From: Carnegiea gigantea
Lineage: Eukaryota > Streptophyta > Magnoliopsida > Caryophyllales > Cactaceae
Reading direction: 5' to 3'
Assembly: GCA_029747015.1 (NCBI GenBank)
Contig: JAKOGI010000006.1
Span: forward strand, 372,001 to 436,000
Length of the DNA: 64,000 nucleotides
Both the position numbers and the translations under genes were made by a program. Each line of letters begins with the position of its first letter. The stretch's first letter is position 1. This document shows, in pieces, positions 1-10,037 of this stretch. A model generated the notes under the pieces. That model ran no database searches. It was not told the DNA's origin and saw nothing but the letters and a program-made list of their open reading frames with translations.

Positions 1-7
1 TCTTAAT

Positions 8-886
8 TTGGTTTTAAAGCCGTGGGTTCCACTGTTTGACCCTTATGCTGTCAAGATCACTCACGTAGATCAATGGACGACCATTACTAGGCTGCCACAA
101 GAATACTGGGAGGATACCCTTCTTGCTTCTCTATTATCTGGGGTGGGAGCCTTTCTAAAAGCATATGAGTACACTCTGAGTAGATGGAAGGGCAAATTTG
201 CACGTGTTTGCCTTAATGTGGATGTTACCAAGCCACTCCGAGGTACTTCGACTGTCCCCACTTCGGATTCTGTTCTTCATCTACCAATTTCATATGAAGG
301 ATTACATGAAGTCTGTGCTATCTGTGGTAGCACGGCCCATGCTCTTAAAATATGTCCAGATTTGCCTCAAAATGTGTTTGAGGTTGTGGTGGAAAAGTTT
401 GGTGCAACTTCCCTTCAGGGTGAAACTGTAAGTGTCCCTCTCCCGAGTGCCGGGCGTGGCAATACTCCTACTGAGCACTAGGTTACTATTTAGCCTAAAA
501 AGCGAAGTAGATTGCCAAGTGCTAATCGGAAGCACGGGATACTGCCTACCCCGTCTCGGTTTTCAGCACCCAAAGTTACAGCTGTTAGGACTGAAGCTAC
601 CCCTACTATTGTTATTTCCGATAGGTCTTCTAGGGGAAACTCCAGGTCCATCTGAAGGTCCAAATTCGGAGCATACCAAGCATTCCTCGGCCTGGATGAA
701 GGTCTAAATCCATTGCCTACTTATCTTCCTGATCAAGATTCAGATTTACCTATCGATGAAGATGATGAGATGGACATTTTTCTTAACCTAGAAGGAGACA
801 ACGAGCCTCAACACTCGTTTGATTCCTTAAAGAAACGTCGGTTGGAGGAGGGTGAAGAACTTTCCTCTTCTTTCACCTACTTGTGA
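8..886 (+). pseudogene. LINE ORF1-like protein with CCHC zinc knuckle, decayed
   Basis: One reading frame runs from 8 to a TGA at 884-886 and is broken by stops at 479, 491 and 653. The part before the first stop resembles the C-terminal half of plant LINE ORF1 (DUF4283 / zf-CCHC_4 proteins), which are nucleic-acid-binding chaperones for LINE RNA. A C-x2-C-x4-H-x4-C zinc knuckle (CAICGSTAHALKIC) is visible near residue 103. After the stops the same frame continues with an acidic stretch (DEDDEMD) and a basic KKRRLEEG end, as in ORF1 tails. The N-terminus lies outside the window, so the 8 start is only the first ATG seen. No endonuclease or RT frame follows. Confidence 0.7.
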
Positions 887-1869
887 TCATATCAGGAATC
901 TGGGTTTTGGGGGTGCATTTTTGGTTTCATGGGTTTGTTGTTACAGTGTCGATAGCTTATGTTAGCCAATAAATTATCAATGAGATGTATTTGGCTTTTG
1001 GGGGGGCGCCAGGACTATGTTTGGTAGTTATGTCTATGTAATTTTTTCCTGGCTGATGTTTTTTGGATGTGTTACCTCTTTTTTTGTGGATATGCCAGAC
1101 CTGACATGGATAGTGCACAGGGGCTACTCCGGTTTGTGTCTGGCAGGTGCTGCCGTCTCTGTAATCTTTTGGTTATGCGCTTATACTTATAAACATACTT
1201 TAAAGGCTTATTTTTTTACTACATCTCTGCTCTAGTATGCTAGTTTAGTTCCCTTTATTTCTGTACCACTTTGGTGGATTTCTACTTGTTGGCATGTTGT
1301 AAGTAGTTGTTCCCTGCCAGTGTCGGCTATTAGGAGACACTGGGTTTGGTGTTGGTTCATTGTCCAAGCTAACGGTCTCTTTGGGTTGGGACTGTCTACA
1401 GGGGTTTGGTGGATCATTCAGTTTCGAGCTCTTACATTGTTGGTTTTGGATTGCACTTATTCTCTGTTAATGCCATGTTGGCAAGTCATTTATTTGCTAA
1501 TTTATCCTTTCTTTTGGTGGCAGCATAACCAGTTCAAGACTTGGGCTAATAGTTTATTTTTCTTTCATTGTTTTATGGATGCAAGTGTATATTTGTATAC
1601 ACTTTGGAATTAGTATATTGACCTGGTCAAAACGTTAAACGCTACCCAAAATGTTGTTACCGAATATGACCTAAATATATAAATCAAGAAAAGGAATTGG
1701 TGTTAGTTGTTCAACTCCAGTTAGTAATTAACTAAAAATATAGACAATTAATACTAATAGACAAGGAGAAATAAACCAAAAATAAAGCAATCAATTCAAG
1801 TGAACAAAAAAAATTGAAGCAATGACAGGGGATGGGGTATGTATAGAGCAGGTGGTGTTGTATTCATAC
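887..1869. other. non-coding stretch after the LINE ORF1 relic
   Basis: T-rich sequence up to about 1620 may be the 3' part of the LINE-like element. From about 1620 to 1869 it is AT-rich without recognisable coding. Small frames at 1017-1235 and 1320-1613 are hydrophobic because of the T-richness and have no family resemblance I can name. The Tat-like retrotransposon begins at 1870. Confidence 0.4.
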
Positions 1870-2566
1870 TGTAGGCACTAAAAATTTATTCGTACCATAC
1901 CAAAATAAAAATCAAATTAATCAACTGGGCCAACCCTTTTAATTAATTTGATTAGGCCCAACAGACTCACAAGTCAAGACCAAAAGCTTACAAGTCAAGC
2001 CCAAGATGAAACCCAAATGACTTCTAAGTCTAGGCTCAGTCAAAATTTAAGTCAAAACCCAAATTGAGGCTCAAGATGACTACCAAGTCAAGTCATGACC
2101 TAAAGCCCGAACGACGTCTAAGTCAAGCTGCGGTCAAAGTCAAAGTCAAAGTCAACAGTTAAAGTCAAAGGTCAAGACCTACATCGACTCACAAGTCAAA
2201 CATCAAACGGCTCTCAAGTCAACGTCCGGTCAAAGTTCGAGGCGACTTCTAAGTCAATGCTTGGCCCAAGCCTGGCAGACTCCAAAGTCAAAGTCAAAGT
2301 CAAAGTTAAAGTCAAAACAAACGAAAGTGAAAGCAATTTAGAGTGAGGCCTAATTGAAACGCCCAGGCCCAAAACCCAAGTCAAAGTCCATCTCGAGTTT
2401 TAAGGGGGAGGTTTTCTTATAAATAGGCTCCTACCCCCTTGATTCAAGGGTTGGAAAATCTATCCTTAAAAGAGAGAGAATCAGAGGATTCTTGTATTCA
2501 TAGAGATTGTACCCATTCATTCAAATAAATCTATAAAAATTCAATCTTTGTAATTTTGTGATTACA
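1870..2566 (+). repeat. 5' LTR of the Tat-like element
   Basis: The repeat starts TGTAGGCAC and ends GATTACA. It is matched by 12223-12918 with scattered substitutions and small indels. It is unusually rich in the pentamer GTCAA, with at least 20 copies, several in runs of AAGTCAAAGTC. A TATAAATA box sits at 2418-2425. Confidence 0.9.
2418..2425 (+). promoter_or_regulatory. TATA box in the 5' LTR
   Basis: TATAAATA followed by GG lies about 140 bp before the LTR end and is conserved at 12770-12777 in the 3' LTR. This is the expected place for the LTR promoter core. The upstream GTCAA cluster would fall in U3. Confidence 0.6.
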
Positions 2567-2570
2567 AAAT

Positions 2571-2589
2571 TTGGCACGCTCGGTGGGAC
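2571..2589 (+). promoter_or_regulatory. candidate primer-binding site
   Basis: TTGGCACGCTCGGTGGGAC follows the 5' LTR after four bases. It begins with TGG after a T, as expected for pairing with a tRNA CCA end. I could not assign the tRNA with confidence. Confidence 0.5.
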
Positions 2590-2663
2590 ATCTCTACCTT
2601 TAATCTCGTTCTTCTAAAAGATCAAGACTTTCAATTCACAAGAACATCTTCTTCAACAAAGAC

Positions 2664-4612
2664 ATGGCTACAAAGAACGTTGCCACACAAGCTTCAAAGA
2701 AGAAGAGCACAGGATCTCTTTCGCGCATATCCTGTAGAGCGAGCGTCACTTCTAGCAAGTGCGCGCACACAATGAAGACTAGGAGTATGGTGAACGCTGC
2801 TGCGCTCACTGCTATTGGGCAAACTGCGCCGTCCCCATCCAAACTCCAAGGCTTGAGGACGCAACAAAATGCGCCCTCTAAGATGGATGGAATTCAAAAC
2901 CTTCAGCTTCAATCTCCAGTCTGCGAGGTTGAAGACTATTACAGCAGTGACTCTTCTTCGCCGTCACGAATGGGGCACGTATGTTAGAGATTGAAATTAA
3001 GTTCTCCAAAACTGTTGTCATGCTAGCCATGATGATAGACACAACTACTCTGGAAGAGGAGATGGCTAACATGAAGGTCATCCTAGAAAAACTCGCCAGG
3101 GACAATGAAGAAAAGGAAACGTACATCAAGCTTCAAGAAGAAAAGATTGCTAAGTTGATCAGAACGTTAGAAAAACGGCCAGCTCAATCTTCTATAAGGG
3201 ACTCAGAAAGTGAAGATTTAGAAAAAGTTTCCATCCACACTGAAGCCTATGACAGTGAGAAGCAGTCGAAGAAAGACGCTATCCCTAAACATGTCAAGTC
3301 CTCTGGATTAATGACCATTAAGCAAATCCAAGACTTGATAGCAAATGCTCTTAAGGCGCAGCTAGCTGAAGGTTTGCGTAGAACTCACCTATACACTAAG
3401 CCTTACACTAAGAGGGTCGGTGCTCTTCACATGCCCCACGGTTACCAACCCCCCAAGTTCCAACAATTCAATGGGAAAGCAATCCAAAACAACATGTCAC
3501 GCACTTCAGTGAGACATGCAACAATGCTGGGACTGACGGCGACCTTATGGTGAAACAGTTCGTCAGGAAATTGAAAAGTATTGCCTTTGACTGGTATACC
3601 AACTTAGAACCTGAGCTCATTGACAGTTGGGAACAAATGAAGCAAGAGTTCCTCAATAGGTTGTACAGCACTCAGCGCGTTGTCAGCATGATTGAGCTGA
3701 CAAATACAAAACAATGGAAAGATGAGCCAGTTCTTGACTACATCAACCCCTAGCGCGCACTTAACCTCGACTGCAAGGATCGGCTATCTGAAGCATTCGT
3801 CGTCGAAATGTGTACCCAAGGCATGCACTGGGACTTGCTATACATCCTACAAATGAGCAAACCTATGACTTTTTGAGAATCGGTGACCAAGGCGCATGAC
3901 ATAGAGGTGACTATAGCTAGTCGTCGCAGCAACTCCTTCTATTCTATTGAATCAAAGAAGGATAAAGTTGAATTCGAGAAGAATGTTAACTTTTCTAAGG
4001 GCACGACCACAGAAGCGATGTCCACCTTTATAAGTCAGCCAATTTGCATTATGGGAAAGCTAAAACTAGGGGGCAAGAAGAGCGAAGAAGAGCTCGTCGT
4101 TTAAGGTTGCGACAAATAAGTGTCCCACACTAAAAGAGCTTCAGGAAAAGAAGTATCCATTTCCTGACTCAGATGACTTACCAATTCGCATTATGCTAGA
4201 TGACTTACTCGAGAAGGGTGTCATTGAATTTTTCGACCCAAAGTGCCCAGAAGAAGCTAGGCGGACCACCGACCCAAAATATTGTCGGTACCATAGAATC
4301 GTTAGTCACCCTCTTGAAAAGTGCGTTACACTCAAGGAGCGCATCATGGGATTGGCTGGGGAAGGAAAAACCATTCTAGATTTGGATGAAACAGCAGAAA
4401 CTAGCCACATCACAGTGCAAGAGGCTGATGAGTCAGATTCTGAAATGGATCATGCTGAAGCACCAGAGGCCTCGGGAGAATACTTCACAAGGAGTTTCTT
4501 TGATAGAGCAGCTGTCTACACAACCTCATGTTTTGAATTTGATGATGACGAAATAAATGAAAAGCTGAATGTCCCTCCTGAAGAAAGCAGTGATGGCAGC
4601 ATCCAGCCATAA
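2664..4612 (+). pseudogene. Tat-type gag, frameshifted
   Basis: A gag polyprotein relic is spread over several frames. The basic N-terminal part starts at 2664. From about 2981 an E/K-rich coiled coil (LEEEMANMKVILEKLARD) follows, then the Retrotrans_gag core at about 3420-3930 (FDWYTNLEPELIDSWEQM), with in-frame stops near 3751 and 3874. A Cys/His segment (PKYCRYHRIVSHPLEKC) lies in the 4193-4612 frame. Frame changes near 2985, 3485 and 4110 mean no single protein can be made. The family packages element RNA into cytoplasmic particles. The match to plant retrotransposon gag proteins is strong, while the Tat assignment rests on gag type and layout. Confidence 0.8.
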
Positions 4613-5138
4613 CAGCAACAGAAAGAAAAGAATGAGAGGACAATTTCAGTCTCGTTCGTCAAGTAAGCAAATGTCGCGGTAAATTTAATGGCGCCAGTCT
4701 TCATGTACATTCCTAAGTCCTGTCACAAGGATTAAGAATCACCATTGTGAATGTACAAATCCTAAAAGTGCAACCAAGGTTGAACGCAAGTTCGATGAAG
4801 CAAGTTGGTGCGTTCTGAAAGAAAATGGTGTGCTTCCGGTTCATAGGGCAAACCCAAGCAAATTGACCAAGGCTTCTCTCCTTGGTTTTGTTGCCTCTTC
4901 TAAAGGCTCGCTCCAAGAAGAAAGTGAGCTGTCAAAGATGTGCATCAGCGATGGTTTTGATCCTAATGTGCACAAGTTAATGAAAAGGTCCAGCTATGAC
5001 TTCGGCTAGCTAACATCTTTGGGGCATATAATCGAAGCTAAGCCCCACGGACTTGACAGCATGCAAAGGCTCATATAAAGTCAAAGGGGCAACGCCGCAA
5101 CGACTAAAGTTGGTCTTAGCTACATACTGCCCCAGCCT

Positions 5139-5618
5139 ATGAGGATTTCAAGACGACGTAAGAATAAGCAAGCCCTCACGCAATATATCACGGCTGAAGA
5201 GGTTGATGATAGTGAGGGTGAAAATACCAAGACCAACCCCAAAACGTCGGTGTTTGATAGGTTGCAACCGTCAACGTTGCACCAACGCCCTTCTGTGTTT
5301 AGAAGGATTGGAAAGGTTAAAATCCCGAAGCCCTCTATCTTGCATAGGTTGAAGAAGGATGAGCAACTTAAACTCTCGGTCTTCGCCAAAATCAAGATAG
5401 GCGAGATGTCATCAAGCGCACCGCCCTTACAAAAAAGAGATTCAGCGTTCAGCCGCCTCAGCGAAACAAATGAAGTCCAAAGTTCAATTCATTCACGCAT
5501 GAAACGTGTTTTAACTTTAGATGTAAAGGTGGATGACTCGCTGAAAGTAAAGAGGCGCGTCCTAATTTTCACTGGCCATGGGGCTAAGGCCATTTCAAAA
5601 GAAAGAACAAAGGAGTGA
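5139..5618 (+). CDS. C-terminal gag-region segment with repeated SVF(D/x)R motifs
   Basis: This 159-residue frame is rich in lysine and arginine and carries short repeats built on SVFDRL, SVFRRI, SVFAKI and SAFSRL, then a SRMKR box. Such repeats are typical of the region downstream of gag in Tat-like plant elements. It lies in the same orientation as gag and about 500 bp past the 4612 stop. No aspartic protease D-T/S-G motif is visible. It is probably a remnant of the gag polyprotein, not an independent gene. Confidence 0.55.
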   Translation: MRISRRRKNKQALTQYITAEEVDDSEGENTKTNPKTSVFDRLQPSTLHQRPSVFRRIGKVKIPKPSILHRLKKDEQLKLSVFAKIKIGEMSSSAPPLQKRDSAFSRLSETNEVQSSIHSRMKRVLTLDVKVDDSLKVKRRVLIFTGHGAKAISKERTKE

Positions 5619-5989
5619 GCTTCTTCTAGCTGCGACGTAAGCTAGGATATTAGTGACTTCCCTTGAGGAAATGCTGGATTAGCTCCTAAGTAAGAGCCTA
5701 AACTGCTCATTCTTTTAAGTTAAATTCTGTTGCAACACTCTTGACCCGCAAGAGTATAAACTGTAAATGGCAAAAAGAAACTCAAACCAAAAAATTCATT
5801 GTAATACTCCTGACCTGCAAGAGTATAAACTATGTATGCCAAAACAAATATATACAAAGTTTATTTTGTTGAACTACGTGATGACTTGATCTTATTGAAA
5901 ATTGTAATGTTTTCATGAGTACGTAGGCAACTTGGTAAATAAAATACCAAGTTCAGTCAAACATAATAAAAGAGGGATAGTAGGGCGGC
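5619..5989. other. non-coding spacer inside the Tat-like element
   Basis: No coding is visible. It contains a short imperfect direct repeat around 5746 and 5806 (CTGACCTGCAAGAGTATAAACT type). It separates the sense gag region from the antisense PMD gene, where pol would be expected. Confidence 0.5.
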
Positions 5990-8900
5990 AATCAAATTTC
6001 ATATAAAGGAGAAAAAAAGAACAAAACAAGCTGAGCGATACATAAATCGGTGCCCATCCAAGTGTCAGGGTTAAGCAAGAATTGTAGTGCTAGCATGACC
6101 TGCTCATGCCTCTCCAACTCCTTGGCGTCATCAGGGGAAAGAGTGGGTACCATCTTAAGGTCGGCAAGAGTTTTGGATCTCACATCAACTTCCTGCTCAG
6201 TAGCCTAGGGAAGATTGGATCTGGACGTCGCCCTTAATCCGGCGCTCCTCTCCTCGGGAAAGGCAAAGCGCGTCCTCCAAATCAACAATCCTCTGTACCA
6301 CCCCCTTGAGTTTCTCTATCGCGGCACCAAGATCTGTGCGCGTAGTGGCAAGGCATGAGCGCGCAAGATTGACCTGCTTGGTGCACAGTGCCTTCTCCTT
6401 CGCCACATCATCTGGGTAGCGGCATGAGGAAGCTGCTTTCTTTAATGATAAAAAGGCTGACACGGAGCTCCCATAATCCTCCACCGTCTTCCTCAAAGGG
6501 GTTGGGTCCCCATAAAGCTGCTCAATCCCCTTGTAGATCATTGGGGCACCTTAAAGTTTTTCCTCTACTTCATCAAATTTTGCATTCTTCAAACTGGTCA
6601 AGTACTCAGAACCCATCACTTGAATGGCGACGGTGAAGATACTTTGAGTGTTGAGTTCGGGACAGAAAGAAGTAGTGGAGGGAGCAGCTGCACAGGAAAG
6701 TCTCCCTTTCGAACCCCCAGGAGTGCCAACATCAGCGTCAGCAGAAAGTAACCCCCTAGTGGCTACCTCAAGAGAGTTAGATCCATCAACTGAATGATGA
6801 CTCTGAGTAGCTGATGCGCACAAGGCCTCTGTTCCCCTGGAAGCATAACTCCCAACCTTATGAGGGGATGTTCGCCTATTCACAATCTCAATGTCCTTGC
6901 CAATGCCCGAGGTCGCCTTGGGGGCAGAAGATTCAGCAGTGCGGCTAACATCCTTGAGCAACTACTCATCGACGATGGGTGTAGCCTCCTGTGCTAGGTC
7001 AAACTCCCCAATCTAAATAAAAAAAAAAGATGGGTGAAACAAGATAAGTATGGAATCATTCTATACTGATCAAAACCAAAGCAACAAAGTAAAAGAAAAT
7101 GACAGTAAAAGGCGAAGGAAGGGTGCACACGTCCTCAAGATTGGCTGGCTTGCCTGAGCATCTCTGGACGTCATCAAAAAAGTCATCCCCAAGGTTGACT
7201 CAAACATCCCTGAGGGTCACGGTCTCGCGCCTCTTGCGCCCCCCATGTCTGAAGTTCGCCTCAGACTCTGGCTCGTTGTCACTGTCCGGCGCTAGACCTC
7301 GTTTTCTGTCAGTGAGGTAAACTCTCGGGACCCATGAGCATTATCACGAGACTCCGGGCCCTCAGCATCTAAATCGGCTACAGGATCCTTTCCTTTCTTC
7401 CCCTTGACCTTCTTCGATGAGCCAGCCTCTGCATCCTTATCTTGGCTGGATGAACTTGCTTCCACTTCTGCAGGATGGAAGCATTGGATCGAAGTTCAGT
7501 AATGGTCACCTTGGGCCACCAAATCTTGTAAGCTGAGGCGATGTGTTGACTCAATGCCAAGGAGCGACAGGAAAGAACTCCCTGAGATGCAGTCTCTAAG
7601 AAGAGGAGTCATTTCTAATATAGAAGGGCATTCTCATATGACACCTCCCGGGTGCGAGGATCCTCGAGAAGTACTCCGAGGATCCCCTGGCAGAACCCAA
7701 ATTGTCTACTAAATTGATGCGGGCAGTAGGGTTCGACGTAGAAGATCGCGCCTAACGAATAGGAAGGAAACCATCTTGAAGAGAGATCAGGTAGCCTGAC
7801 CTATCCACATCCAAATTCCCATTATCGATAAGGGTCTCTGATCGATTTCTTCCTAATCTTACACAGCCCATGTCAGATACTCTACCTTTATGTATAAGCT
7901 CGCGAGCATCCCTAAGGTCGCTACTGGTCATATGTGACCCGGAATAGTGCACCATCAAAGGGACAGGGGGGAGGTTGCAAGACATGGTGAGTCTTGAAAT
8001 AATAGGCGAGCTATCCATGGAGATAGTGGCAGGGAAAGGATAACCATGAATGGGAAGGCTTCACAGCCATAGTAATCCCATTAAGGCCATGGTAAATGCT
8101 GGCTAGCACAGGGACTGCTATACTGAAAATAGTACCAGATACCATCAGGCTGGCAGCCTCAAAAGTGCCCGGGTGAATGAACTTCTCCCGATCTCAGGAA
8201 GCGCAAAGACACACAGCCAACATGATACGTACGTAGCAAGATAGGTGCTTTCCCTCCTCTCTTTGGGAACCCCCAAGCTTCTGAAGACTTCTAACTCATC
8301 ACGACTCCAACAAAGATCTTGGGGCTGAATCTGACCACTTGGATTTTGCATCCTTGTGGGAGTTGAGCTACGAGGGCGACACCACTTTGGTGGGATGTGG
8401 ATGAGCTTCTTCTTGCACCAGAAATCAATCCAAGCCTTAGCACTGACACCTTTTTCACAGATAGACATCTTTTCTAAGCATCTAAAAGCAGTGAATAGGA
8501 ATTTGTAGGAGGATGGTATAGTCCTCAGATTCTGCTTGTTCCGATGCTCAAAGGCTTGGAGGCAAGGGATGATCTCATCATAGATCTTGCCACTGATTGG
8601 GAGTCCACCACGCTTTTGCAAATCCCATAATGAGATAGACATTTCTCCCAATATCGTGTGAAGAGTGTTGGTGGTAGGACAACAACTCTCACAAAAGGCG
8701 CGCACAACATGCATGTCGCGGCTTTAGGAGTAGAGCGAGGTATATACCGCCTCGTATAAAGCGCATCTCCGCAGGCGTGCCTCAAAACAAGAGAGCACAT
8801 GCTCTGTCCATTCCCAGTGCAAGGGAATGTAGTCGAAGCCGCCATAAAGAAGCATGTTCGGGCCCCATCTGGACTGCCCGGATATAATATGGCGCTCAAG

Positions 8901-9170
8901 CGTAGGGAATTCAGTGAGAAGGCTGGACTTCTCATGATATGTGCTCTACAGGAAGTACCCGACTAAACCATCTTCTACACCCTTTTCCACTCAAATGAAG
9001 AACTTGGAAGGAAAAGACGATGGCTCTATAGCGGGCGCCTGATTGGCTCTGGGCCTCCTCAAAGAATGGTAGATTCAGAAGCAGCTCCTTGACTGGGGAT
9101 TGTCATCTTCATTATCTACGACAGAAAGAAGAAGCTTACCGTCATGCTGAAACTCCTTAAGATGCATCAT
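5990..9170 (-). pseudogene. antisense plant mobile domain (PMD, aminotransferase-like) gene inside the retrotransposon, broken
   Basis: Reading the minus strand from an ATG at 9170 (start MMHLKEFQHDG) gives a protein resembling plant mobile domain (PF10536) proteins. The PMD core is seen at about 8870-8040: CPTTNTLHT, SISLWDLQKRGGLPI, YLATYVSCWLCVF, and, after a frameshift near 8185, PVLASIYHGLNGI. Stops include TAA at 8724-8726 just before the core and another near 9110. A probable intron lies at about 7010-7150, with an acceptor ATTTAG before ATTGGGG. The C-terminal part (6961-5992) is helical and charged, likely a coiled coil, with further stops. PMD proteins of plants include both host silencing factors (MAIL1/MAIN) and transposon-carried copies. 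This one lies wholly inside the LTR element in reverse orientation, so it is the transposon-carried kind. Confidence 0.7.
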
Positions 9171-9309
9171 TATAAATCACCTGAAAAAAAAAGAAAATAC
9201 AAAGTTAGTTTCTTTCTAAGGAAAGAAATCAGTAAACAAAGTAGTGTCCAGACAAAATAAATACTAACGAAGGGAGAAACGTGAAGCAAAATCAATCAAA
9301 ATATTGGTT

Positions 9310-10037
9310 GTCTGCCGCCCAGCTGCCCCTTGCTACTCGTACCACTTTCATGTGTATCGGTATCCATTCAAGACCCAAGGCCAAGCGGCGAACCGTGTCG
9401 CAAGCAGTTCTTTAAGTTTTCACAACATTTTCATGCATATCCGTATTCATTCAAGGCCCAAGGTCAAGAGGTGGACCGTGTTACAAGTGGTTCTTCAAGT
9501 CTTAATACCACTTTCATATGTGTCGGTATCCGTTCAAGGCCCAAGGCCAAACGGTGAACCATGTTGTAAGTGATTCATCAAGTCTTCATAACACTTTCAT
9601 GCATCTCGGTATCCGTTTAAGGCCCAAGGCCAAGCGGCAAACCGTGTCGCAAGTGGTTCTTCAAGTCTTCATATCACTTTCATGCGTATTGGTATCCGTT
9701 CGAGGCCCAAGGCCAAGCGGCGAACCCTGTCACAGTTCAAGGCCCAAGGCCAAGCAGCGTACCGTATCGTAAGTGGTTCTTCAAGTCTTCATACCACTTT
9801 CATGCATATCGGTATCTGTTCAAGGCCCAACGCCAAGTGGCGAATCATGTCGCAAGTGGTTCTTCAAGTTTTCATACCACTTTCATGCGTATCGGTATCC
9901 GTTCAAGGCCCAAGGCCAAGCAGCAAACCGTATCGCAAGTGGTTCTTCAAGTCTTCGTACCACTTTCATACGTATCGGTATCTATTCTAGGCCCAAGGCC
10001 TAGCAGCGAATCGTGCCGCAAGTGGTTCTTCAAATGA
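9310..10037. repeat. tandem array, 83-bp unit, about nine copies
   Basis: The word CACTTTCAT (or a close variant) recurs at 9343, 9426, 9509, 9592, 9675, 9795, 9878 and 9961, a strict 83-bp period. The exception is one 120-bp step containing a 37-bp partial duplication near 9736. Units include TTCAAGGCCCAAGGCCAAGC and AAGTGGTTCTTCAAGTCTTC. The array lies between the antisense PMD start (140 bp away) and the 3' LTR. Frames inside it are repeat artefacts. Confidence 0.95.

Noticed and set aside
9304..10037. Overlapping frames of 66-102 residues, and a possible CRISPR-like array
   Set aside because: All frames are translations of the 83-bp tandem unit. There are no unique spacers, so it is not CRISPR, and this is a plant genome.
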